NCBI GenBank assembly: GCA_934565415.1
Contig: CAKTHQ010000043.1
Span: 1 to 16,753, forward strand
From: an uncultured Oscillospiraceae bacterium
GTDB lineage: Bacteria; Bacillota; Clostridia; Oscillospirales; Oscillospiraceae
Length of the DNA stretch: 16,753 nt
Direction: 5' to 3'
The notes under the pieces are model-generated. The model ran no database searches, had not been told where the DNA came from, and saw only the letters and a program-made list of their open reading frames with translations. The position numbers and the translations under genes were made by a program. Positions 1 to 5,218 of the stretch are shown piece after piece (the stretch's first letter is position 1; the number at the start of each line of letters is the position of its first letter).

Positions 1-30
1 GAACCTACCGGCTTTCGTTAGGTGTCCCCT

Positions 31-129
31 CCACCCCCGGCCTGCGGGCCACCCCCTCCACGCAGGAGGGGGAAGGGGATTTTTCCCGCCCGCCGGTACC
101 TACCGTTTAACCCGTCAACTCCCCATTTG
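31..129 (+). repeat. Dispersed double-hairpin repeat, copy 1, with extended flank
   Basis: Two hairpins lie side by side: GGCC (39-42) with GGCC (47-50), and an 8-bp stem CCCCCTCC (52-59) with GGAGGGGG (65-72), followed by AAGGGGATTTTT. Positions 92-129 (starting GCCGGTACCTACCGTTTA) recur almost exactly, in inverted orientation, at 16681-16718. The two-hairpin core is related to those near 4731, 12187, 12331 and 16731. No coding role is visible. Confidence 0.7.
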
Positions 130-186
130 TCGGACTGCTCACCCATTTGCAATGTATGCAATCGCCCTGCAAGGGGGGAATGCCGG

Positions 187-214
187 TTGACATTCCCAAA
201 ATATCTGGTATACT
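187..214 (+). promoter_or_regulatory. Sigma-A promoter, extended -10, orphan
   Basis: TTGACA (187-192), a 16-base spacer and TATACT (209-214), with an extended TG at 206-207. It is among the best promoter matches in the window, yet no normal gene follows. Downstream lie only a very short ORF and a hairpin at 379-405, so the product may be a small RNA or the remnant of a lost gene. Confidence 0.6.
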
Positions 215-296
215 GCAGGTAATTGCATATAAATGAACCGTCGATGCGGAACGCATAGAAGGGCTTTTAAGTATTTTTACTGTGAGGTAAGCGATA

Positions 297-378
297 TGAA
301 GAAAGCCGCTTCTATTTTTTGCGCGCGGATATGGAGCAACGGGATGTGGAAATGCTGATCCGGGGGCTGCAAGCATAA
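297..378 (+). other. Tiny ORF, possibly frameshifted, behind the orphan promoter
   Basis: GAGGT at 290-294 precedes ATG at 297 with good spacing. The frame from this ATG ends after 20 codons at TGA (357-359); it is also open upstream to another ATG at 234. The neighbouring frame reads FLRADMEQRDVEMLIRGLQA to TAA at 376-378 and has codon use like the real genes. One extra T in the T6 run (315-320) would join the two into a 27-residue peptide. It may be a short real protein, a decayed gene or chance. No family was recognised. Confidence 0.25.
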
Positions 379-405
379 GGGACTGCCGCGGAATGCAGCA
401 GTCCC
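379..405. other. Stable hairpin between convergent units
   Basis: An 8-bp perfect stem GGGACTGC (379-386) with GCAGTCCC (398-405) starts directly after the stop codon at 376-378. There is no T-run, so it is not a textbook intrinsic terminator, but it could end or protect the transcript from the 187-214 promoter. A second GC-rich hairpin, CCCTCC (419-424) with GGAGGG (441-446), sits between it and the minus-strand gene ending at 457. Confidence 0.45.
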
Positions 406-456
406 AAGGGAATCGATGCCCTCCGAAACCGCCGCGGCGGGGAGGGCGGAGAGCTT

Positions 457-723
457 TTATTCGGGGCTTCCCAGCTTTTCCCGATAGGGGGCCAGGAAGG
501 CCTGCTGCCAGCCGGCAAATTCCGGGGAGGGATCCTTGGCCCGACGCTTCCATTGCTCCAGGTGCAGGGCAAACAGCTCCCGCTCCCCGCCCAGGGCATC
601 CAGCCGGACCCGCTCCGGCAGCTGGCTGCACTCGGTGCAAAGATGTACCGTGCCCCGATCGTTTTTCAGGGTGCAGAACATATCAAAGAGTTTTTTGGGC
701 TTTCCGCAGCAGTCACATTTCAT
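457..723 (-). CDS. Small protein with paired CxxC motifs, unknown function
   Basis: An 88-residue protein. Cysteines are arranged as CDCC near residues 3-6 and CTEC near 29-32, which together could bind one zinc ion in a ribbon-like fold. The rest is charged and probably helical, with a Trp-rich C-terminal half. The start is supported by AAGGAGG upstream of the ATG, and a good sigma-A promoter (TTGCAA, 17 bases, TATGAT) lies just before it, so this is very likely a real, independently transcribed gene. It follows tsf on the same strand but beyond the tsf terminator. No family is recognised. A nucleic-acid-binding or regulatory role is only a guess from the zinc-ribbon-like pattern. Confidence 0.75.
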   Translation of the reverse strand: MKCDCCGKPKKLFDMFCTLKNDRGTVHLCTECSQLPERVRLDALGGERELFALHLEQWKRRAKDPSPEFAGWQQAFLAPYREKLGSPE

Positions 724-747
724 AGAAATAGTCCTCCTTTTTGATTC

Positions 748-776
748 ATCATACCATAAGAAGCGGGAATTTGCAA
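748..776 (-). promoter_or_regulatory. Sigma-A promoter of the small CxxC protein gene
   Basis: Read on the minus strand: TTGCAA (771-776), a 17-base spacer and TATGAT (748-753). The ribosome binding site AAGGAGG and the ATG at 723 follow about 25 bases later. It lies between the tsf terminator and the gene, making the gene its own transcription unit. Confidence 0.7.
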
Positions 777-801
777 CCCGGTAATTTCCGTCCAGAACCG
801 T

Positions 802-839
802 AAAAAATCACCCCTCCGGTTTCCCGGAAGGGCGATTTT
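802..839 (-). terminator. Intrinsic terminator of rpsB-tsf
   Basis: On the minus strand, AATCGCCCTTCCGG pairs across a GAAA loop with CCGGAGGGGTGATT (14 pairs including G-U pairs), followed by a run of Ts. It lies about 17 bases after the tsf stop codon. Confidence 0.85.
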
Positions 840-855
840 GCTTATAAGGGTCAGC

Positions 856-1785
856 TTACTTGGCAGCACCGGCAATCTGGGCGGCGACTTCGGCGGCGAA
901 ATCGTCGGTCTTCTTCTCGATGCCTTCGCCCTTCACATAGTGAATGGCGTCAACGAAGGTCACCTTGCCGCCCAGCTTCTTGGCGGCGTCGGCGATGTAG
1001 CCTTCTACGCTGCCCTGGAACAGGTCGGAGCGGACGAACTCCTGCTGCAGCAGGCAGTTGTCCTTGAAGAAAGCGTTCATCTTACCGGCGGCGATCTTCT
1101 CCTTGACCTGAGCGGGCTTGGAGGCCATCTTGGGATCGTTGTCCATCAGGGCAACCTGAACCTGCAGCTCGTGGTCAACATCGGCCTGGGGAACCAGGGA
1201 CTTATCCCAGTACTTGGGGTTCATAGCGGCAATCTGCATGGCAACGTTCTTGCCGATTTCGGTGGCATCGATGCCGCCTTCCACAGCCAGGTTCACCAGA
1301 ACGCCGTGGGTGCCGCCGGCGTGAACGTAGGCGACGGAGGTGTTCTCGGGGAAGCGGGCAAAGCGGCGGATCTGCATATTCTCACCGATGGACATGACCT
1401 TCTCCTGCATGATCTCGGTGACGGTCAGGTTGGTGCCGGGGTAGGTGCAAGCCTTCAGGGCTTCCACATCGGCGGGGTTCTGCTCGGCAACGACCACGGC
1501 CAGGTTCTTCACCAGGTCCATGAAGGCGTCGGTCTTGGCGGCAAAGTCGGTCTCGGAGTTCACTTCGATGACGACACCCACGCCGTCCACTACGGTGGCG
1601 TAGGCAACGCCCTCGGCGGCAACCCGGTCAGCCTTCTTGGCAGCCTTGGCCAGGCCCTTTTCCCGGAGCCAGTCCACGGCCTTGTCCATATCGCCGTCGG
1701 TAGCCTGAAGGGCCTTCTTGCAGTCCATCATGCCAACGTTGGTCATTTCACGCAGCTTCTTAACATCCTGAGCGGTAAAAGCCAT
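856..1785 (-). CDS. tsf: Translation elongation factor Ts
   Basis: EF-Ts releases GDP from EF-Tu so that EF-Tu can rebind GTP and aminoacyl-tRNA in the cytoplasm. The protein has 309 residues, normal for the family. Its N-terminal UBA-like domain shows the hallmark LREMTNVGMMDCKKAL, and TDFAAKTDAF near residue 80 corresponds to the conserved TDFVA segment that contacts EF-Tu. The start ATG is preceded by TAGGAGG. It follows rpsB by 29 bases on the same strand, the classic rpsB-tsf order, and is followed by a strong terminator, so the pair is almost certainly one operon driven from the promoter upstream of rpsB. Nothing unusual was seen. Confidence 0.98.
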   Translation of the reverse strand: MAFTAQDVKKLREMTNVGMMDCKKALQATDGDMDKAVDWLREKGLAKAAKKADRVAAEGVAYATVVDGVGVVIEVNSETDFAAKTDAFMDLVKNLAVVVAEQNPADVEALKACTYPGTNLTVTEIMQEKVMSIGENMQIRRFARFPENTSVAYVHAGGTHGVLVNLAVEGGIDATEIGKNVAMQIAAMNPKYWDKSLVPQADVDHELQVQVALMDNDPKMASKPAQVKEKIAAGKMNAFFKDNCLLQQEFVRSDLFQGSVEGYIADAAKKLGGKVTFVDAIHYVKGEGIEKKTDDFAAEVAAQIAGAAK

Positions 1786-1814
1786 TTTGGTATCCTCCTA
1801 AAATCTTTGTGGGA

Positions 1815-2552
1815 TTATTCAGCGGCAGTCTCTTCGGCAGCGGGAGCAGCCTCTTCAGCGGCAGCGTCTTCACCCTGACGGCCCTCGATGGCGGCGTTGG
1901 CCATAGCGGCGGCAATCAGACGGATGGCGCGGATGGCGTCATCGTTGCCGGGGATCACATAGTCGATCTCGTCGGGATCGCAGTTGGTGTCCACGATGGC
2001 CACGATGGGGATGTTCAGCTTGCGGGCCTCGGCAATGGCGTTGCGCTCCTTGCGGGGGTCAACAATGAACAGAGCGGCGGGCAGCTTCTTCATTTCCTTC
2101 ACGCCGCCCAGGTACTTCTCCAGCTTCTCGATTTCGGCCTGGTGCTTGATGACTTCCTTCTTGGGCAGCATGGCGAAGGTGCCGTCCTCTTCCATCTTTC
2201 TCAGCTGAGCCAGACGGTCGATCCGGGTACGCATGGTGCGGAAGTTGGTCAGCATACCGCCCAGCCAACGGGCGTTGACATAGTAACCGCCGCAGCGGGC
2301 AGCCTCTTCCTTGATGGCGTCCTGGGCCTGCTTCTTGGTGCCTACGAACAGGATGTTGCCGCCGTTGGCAGAGGTGTCGCGGACGAAGTTGTAAGCCTCT
2401 TCCAGCTTCTTAACGGTCTTCTGCAGGTCAATGATATAAATACCATTGCGCTCGGTGTAGATGTAGGGGGCCATTTTGGGGTTCCAACGACGGGTCTGGT
2501 GACCGAAGTGAACGCCTGCCTCCAGCAGTTGCTTCATAGATACGACAGCCAT
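1815..2552 (-). CDS. rpsB: 30S ribosomal protein S2
   Basis: S2 is a late-assembling protein of the small ribosomal subunit. The 245-residue product begins [20 protein letters not shown], the family's signature N-terminus, and contains [20 protein letters not shown] and the conserved [10 protein letters not shown] region. The C-terminus is a Glu/Ala-rich tail ([13 protein letters not shown]) as in many Firmicutes. AAGGAG precedes the start. It heads the rpsB-tsf operon. The roughly 125-base 5' leader contains a long hairpin (2599-2628), so feedback control by S2 is possible; that is inferred from general ribosomal-protein biology and not shown here. Confidence 0.98.
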   Translation of the reverse strand: MAVVSMKQLLEAGVHFGHQTRRWNPKMAPYIYTERNGIYIIDLQKTVKKLEEAYNFVRDTSANGGNILFVGTKKQAQDAIKEEAARCGGYYVNARWLGGMLTNFRTMRTRIDRLAQLRKMEEDGTFAMLPKKEVIKHQAEIEKLEKYLGGVKEMKKLPAALFIVDPRKERNAIAEARKLNIPIVAIVDTNCDPDEIDYVIPGNDDAIRAIRLIAAAMANAAIEGRQGEDAAAEEAAPAAEETAAE

Positions 2553-2598
2553 TTTTACAGTTCTCCTTTTGTTTTTCCTCCACCCCGATCATCCCGCT

Positions 2599-2628
2599 CT
2601 GCCCGCCTGAAAGCAGGCACCTGGGCAG
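2599..2628 (-). promoter_or_regulatory. Hairpin in the rpsB leader, possible autoregulatory element
   Basis: On the minus strand, CTGCCC pairs with GGGCAG and an inner GCCTG pairs with CAGGC across a 4-base loop, separated by an AGGT bulge. It lies mid-way in the leader between the promoter and the rpsB ribosome binding site. A second self-complementary patch, CCCGGG, lies just upstream in the transcript. Many r-protein operons are controlled through leader structures, but I cannot assign this one to a known class. Confidence 0.4.
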
Positions 2629-2683
2629 CCGGTCCCCGGGTGTGTGGTTTTTATAAGCTATGGGCGCAAACCCACGCTGAAAT

Positions 2684-2712
2684 ATTATACCCAAAGTGAG
2701 GCCATATTGCAA
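2684..2712 (-). promoter_or_regulatory. Sigma-A promoter of rpsB-tsf
   Basis: Minus strand: TTGCAA (2707-2712), a 17-base spacer and a perfect TATAAT (2684-2689). Transcription would start around 2677 and give a leader of about 125 bases before the rpsB ATG. Confidence 0.8.
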
Positions 2713-2782
2713 GAATTTTTTTCGTTTTTTCAAAGAAACTTCGGGGCACTTTCGGGGGCTTGGTTGTGGAAAGGGCACAAAA

Positions 2783-2990
2783 GAAAGAAATTCTTGCTGA
2801 CGCAAGGAAGAAATCCTTGCAGCGCAAGGGTGAAATCTGCTTCGCAGAAGAAATCCGCCAAGGCGGGTGAACTATGATCCATGCTCTCTCCCGCCGCAGC
2901 GGATTTCATCCCGCAGGGATTTCACCCACGACTGTGGATTTCACCCGTCCAAAGGACGGATTTCACTGGGGCCGCAGCCCCAATCTTCAC
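2783..2990. repeat. String of nine short hairpins with GAAAT/ATTTC spacers, inverted about its centre
   Basis: Nine small stem-loops occur in a row: 2793-2806, 2815-2829, 2837-2847, 2855-2866, 2891-2902, 2909-2919, 2926-2937, 2945-2959 and 2967-2982. Stems are 4 to 6 bp with 2- to 4-base loops. Stem sequences differ between units, but pairing is kept. The left four are separated by GAAGAAAT, GTGAAAT and AAGAAAT; the right five by ATTTCAT and ATTTCAC (three times). The two spacer types are reverse complements, so the halves mirror each other around 2880. The string fills the gap between the ylmC stop codon and the rpsB promoter; its last hairpin could also help to end sigG-ylmC transcripts. 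It is not coding and not a CRISPR. Confidence 0.8.
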
Positions 2991-3268
2991 CCCGGGAACT
3001 TCGGCTTGGGCCTGGGCACCCTACAGTCCTTGGGGTGCACATCCACCAGGACGATGTCCGGCCCTACCTTTTTGACGCAGCTCCAGGGAATTACATAGTC
3101 GTCCTTCCGCCCGGCTACGCCCAGGAGCTTACAGGGGCCGGGGACCACGATGGCGGCAATGACCCCCTCCGGCACCTCGGCCACAATATCGGAGATAAAC
3201 CCCAGCCGCGCCCCGTCGCAGACGCAGATGACCTCTTTACATTGTAATTGGGTAAATTTAACGCCCAT
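2987..3268 (-). CDS. ylmC: YlmC/YmxH family PRC-barrel sporulation protein
   Basis: A 93-residue protein with a PRC-barrel-like pattern: the early strand LQCKEVICVCDGARLGFISD, a central hydrophobic strand VIAAIVVPGP, then YVIPWSCVKKVGPDIVLVDV. Members of this family in Clostridia commonly sit beside sigG or sigE and are described as sporulation-linked; their biochemical role is not established. The start was set at 3268 because GGAGGGG lies 6 bases upstream of that ATG, while the ATGs further upstream overlap or precede the site. It follows sigG by 45 bases on the same strand, so co-expression with sigG is likely. The gene name is assigned by family, not by orthology testing. Confidence 0.85.
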   Translation of the reverse strand: MGVKFTQLQCKEVICVCDGARLGFISDIVAEVPEGVIAAIVVPGPCKLLGVAGRKDDYVIPWSCVKKVGPDIVLVDVHPKDCRVPRPKPKFPG

Positions 3269-3313
3269 GCACATCCCCTCCGGTGGGAACACTCTATGCG
3301 TTCCCCGGGGGGC

Positions 3314-4099
3314 TTATGACGGCAAAACGCTGAGGGCCCGTCGCAGGGAGGCAATGGCGCCCTTTTCCAGCCGGGATACCTGAGCCTGGCTGATGCCCAG
3401 ACGCCCGGCCACCTCCATCTGGGTTTTGCCGCTGTAAAACCGGAGGGAGAGGATCTCCTTTTCCCGGGGGCTCAGGCGGCCGTAGGCCATCCGCAGGGTG
3501 ATGTGCTCCATCCAGCTGGCCTCCGTATTCTTCCGGTCCGGCACCTGGTCCATGACCGTTAAGGGGTCCCCGCCGTCGGTATAGACGCTGTCGTACAGGC
3601 TCACCGGGGCGCAGACGGCGTCCAGGGCCTGGGCGACCTCCTGCCTGGGCAGGTCCAGCTCCCTGGCGATTTCCTCCAGAGCAGGTTCCCGGCCCAACCG
3701 GACGGTGAGGGCCTCCTTGCACTGGAGCACCCGGTAGGCCACATCTCGGATGCTGCGGGAGACCCGGATGGCGCTGTTGTCCCGCAGGTACCGGCGGACC
3801 TCCCCGGCAATCATGGGCACCCCATAGGTGGAAAACCGGACCTCCTTCTCCGTATCGAAGTTGGCGATGGCCTTCATGAGGCCGATGCAGCCCACCTGGA
3901 ACAGGTCGTCGGGGCTTTCTCCCTTTTTATCGAACCGCTGGATGACGGAAAGCACCAGCCGCAGGTTCCCCTCGATGAGCTTTTCCCGGGCCTGCCGGTT
4001 CCCTGCCCGGGAGGCCCGGAGTAGGGAACGGGTCTCTTCCGGAGACAGCACCTGCAGCTTTGCGGTGGAAATGCCGCAGATGTCTACTTTTCCCTGCAT
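3314..4099 (-). CDS. sigG: RNA polymerase sporulation sigma factor SigG
   Basis: SigG directs RNA polymerase to late forespore genes during endospore formation. The 261-residue protein starts MQGKVDICGISTAKLQVLSP, matching the distinctive SigG N-terminus that precedes region 2. Region 2 includes NLRLVLSVIQRF and DDLFQVGCIGLMKAIANFD (about residues 45-82), followed by RFSTYGVPMIAGEVRRYLRD. Region 3 spans about 110-190. Region 4 carries the helix-turn-helix GKTQMEVAGRLGISQAQVSR (about 224-243). The start at 4099 is favoured over upstream in-frame ATGs because AGGAGG lies a few bases before it and homology begins there. A possible SigF/SigG-type promoter lies about 30 bases upstream. The usual spoIIGA-sigE neighbours are not present in this window. 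Confidence 0.95.
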   Translation of the reverse strand: MQGKVDICGISTAKLQVLSPEETRSLLRASRAGNRQAREKLIEGNLRLVLSVIQRFDKKGESPDDLFQVGCIGLMKAIANFDTEKEVRFSTYGVPMIAGEVRRYLRDNSAIRVSRSIRDVAYRVLQCKEALTVRLGREPALEEIARELDLPRQEVAQALDAVCAPVSLYDSVYTDGGDPLTVMDQVPDRKNTEASWMEHITLRMAYGRLSPREKEILSLRFYSGKTQMEVAGRLGISQAQVSRLEKGAIASLRRALSVLPS

Positions 4100-4130
4100 A
4101 GCGTATCCTCCTGTTGGTTTCTGGTACCCA

Positions 4131-4159
4131 GTATTTCCCGGGACGGGGAAAATGATACG
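4131..4159 (-). promoter_or_regulatory. Possible forespore (SigF/SigG-type) promoter of sigG
   Basis: On the minus strand a GTATC element (4155-4159) is followed after 14 bases by GGGAAATACT (4131-4140). This resembles the GYATA and GGnnAnA-type elements recognised by SigF and SigG. A start near 4124 would leave a leader of about 25 bases ending in the AGGAGG site. The match is approximate, and no sigma-A promoter was seen closer. Confidence 0.4.
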
Positions 4160-4378
4160 CTGAAAATTTTGGAGGAATCTACAAAAATATTCCGGATCGG
4201 GCCTTGGGTGACAGATTGTCTTGTGGAGTCTGCCGGGAAAAGCCCAATCTTTTTTGGCTTTCTTCCCCTGGTTGCGTTTTGAAGGGCAGGGGGGAAGCCG
4301 TGCACCTTTGGCAGAACCATGACCGCCGGAGGCGGATTTTCTGCACAGGGCCGGAAACAGGCGGGCAGGAAAAATCGC

Positions 4379-4556
4379 TGTGGAAAAATCAAAGTTTTCC
4401 ACATTCTCCACAGGTTTTTCCACAAGGGTTTTCCACAGCTCCACAGCCTTGTGGGAAATTCCGGGAGATTGACATAACGTTTTTCCGGCCCGCCGCCGCT
4501 TCCCGAAGTTTCCCCGGAAACCGGCATTTTGCCGATGGGGAAAAAATTGTGGAAAA
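4379..4556. promoter_or_regulatory. Cluster of DnaA-box-like sites
   Basis: The 9-mer TTTTCCACA, one mismatch from the DnaA box TTATCCACA, occurs at 4395-4403, 4416-4424 and 4429-4437 on the plus strand and at 4379-4387 and 4548-4556 on the minus strand. TTCTCCACA abuts the first plus copy (4404-4412) and AGCTCCACA follows at 4437-4445. Seven related sites in under 180 bases is far more than expected by chance. The cluster could bind DnaA or another factor. No dnaA, dnaN or rpmH lies nearby, so this is not a standard origin. Confidence 0.5.
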
Positions 4557-4568
4557 TGTGGGGCTTGA

Positions 4569-4677
4569 CAGAGAAAATCTCTGCTCCCCTCGGGGTGGCG
4601 CTCCGCGCAGCGAATCAAAATAACGATGATTGCCGGTGGCAATCACACATTAAGAGTGGAGCTGGCGCCGCAGCGCC
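4569..4677. repeat. Run of five short hairpins in the sigG-rpsT gap
   Basis: Successive small stems: CAGAGA/TCTCTG (4569-4583), CCCC/GGGG (4586-4595), CGCT/AGCG (4599-4612), GATTGCC/GGCAATC (4628-4644) and GGCGC/GCGCC (4664-4677). The arrangement recalls the string at 2783-2990 but lacks its fixed spacers. Apart from these hairpins and the DnaA-like cluster, nothing was recognised in 4170-4726. Confidence 0.4.
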
Positions 4678-4730
4678 TGAGGAGGGCTGTACCGGCTCAG
4701 TTTGTGCTTTTTTACCCTTCTTCATGCCCT

Positions 4731-4784
4731 CATCCGGCCGCTGCGGCGGCCCCCTTCCCCCAAGGGAAGGGGAGTTTTTTCTCC
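4731..4784 (+). repeat. Dispersed double-hairpin repeat, copy 2, terminator-like
   Basis: Hairpin A pairs GGCC (4736-4739) with GGCC (4748-4751). Hairpin B is a 9-bp stem CCCCTTCCC (4751-4759) with GGGAAGGGG (4764-4772), then AGTTTTTT. The stem plus T-run has the form of an intrinsic terminator on the plus strand, although no plus-strand gene lies upstream. It belongs to the same family as the copies at 31, 12187, 12331 and 16731. Confidence 0.65.
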
Positions 4785-4808
4785 TGTGAACTTTTTTTCA
4801 AAAAAGGG

Positions 4809-4837
4809 TTGATTTTAGCTTTGCTTTCCGTTATAAT
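4809..4837 (+). promoter_or_regulatory. Sigma-A promoter of rpsT
   Basis: TTGATT (4809-4814), a 17-base spacer and a perfect TATAAT (4832-4837). The transcript would begin close to a small imperfect hairpin at 4839-4861 (CAGCA and GTAT paired with ATAC and TGCTG around GAA), directly before the ribosome binding site GAGGAGGTG. That hairpin could affect rpsT translation or transcript stability. Confidence 0.8.
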
Positions 4838-4879
4838 ACAGCACTGTATGAAATACTGCTGTGAGGAGGTGTAATTCAA

Positions 4880-5143
4880 ATGCCCAACATCAAGTCCTCT
4901 AAGAAGGATGTCATTTCTTCCAAGATTGCTTACGAGAAGAATAAGGCCGACAAGTCCGAGCTGAAGACCAACCTGAAGAAGTTTGAGGCTGCTGTGGAAG
5001 GCGGTGACAAGACCGCTGCTCAGAGCGCCTACACTGTCGCTGTGCGGTCCGTGGACAAGGCTGTGACCAAGGGTCTTCTGCACAAGAACAACGCTGCCCG
5101 GAAGAAGAGCAGCATGACCCTGAAGCTGAACAAGCTGGCCTGA
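4880..5143 (+). CDS. rpsT: 30S ribosomal protein S20
   Basis: S20 binds 16S rRNA early in small-subunit assembly. The 87-residue, Lys-rich protein begins MPNIKSSKKDVISSKIAYEK, equivalent to the family's MPNIKSAKKR-type start, and ends with the usual NNAARKKSSMTLKLNKLA helix. It is entirely helical in known structures. GGAGGTG lies 8 bases before the ATG. It has its own strong promoter and is followed by an intrinsic terminator, with recG 75 bases downstream. Confidence 0.97.
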   Translation: MPNIKSSKKDVISSKIAYEKNKADKSELKTNLKKFEAAVEGGDKTAAQSAYTVAVRSVDKAVTKGLLHKNNAARKKSSMTLKLNKLA

Positions 5144-5158
5144 GTTCTCTGAAAATAT

Positions 5159-5191
5159 CTCCTTCCGAGCGAAGCTTGGAGGGAGTTTTTT
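5159..5191 (+). terminator. Intrinsic terminator after rpsT
   Basis: CTCCTTCCGAGC (5159-5170) pairs with GCTTGGAGGGAG (5174-5185) across a GAA loop, followed by six Ts. Only 33 bases separate the stem from recG and no promoter is visible there, so recG is probably read by partial read-through of this terminator. Confidence 0.85.
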
Positions 5192-5218
5192 CATTTTACA
5201 AGGGAAAGGAGGTACCCC

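Noticed and set aside
838..2699. Long plus-strand open frames opposite tsf and rpsB
   Set aside because: They are antisense shadows of two certain genes, with Leu/Gly/His-rich composition and no ribosome binding sites.
2783..2990. CRISPR array
   Set aside because: Conserved parts are only 7-8 bases and the variable parts are self-complementary hairpins. There are no 20-40 base repeats and no cas genes.
4379..4556. Chromosomal replication origin
   Set aside because: No perfect TTATCCACA, and no dnaA, dnaN or rpmH nearby. The DnaA-like cluster is reported only as a possible binding region.
4100..4642. N-terminal extension of SigG from upstream in-frame ATGs
   Set aside because: Homology starts at 4099, where AGGAGG is correctly spaced. 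The extension runs through the putative promoter and the DnaA-like cluster.
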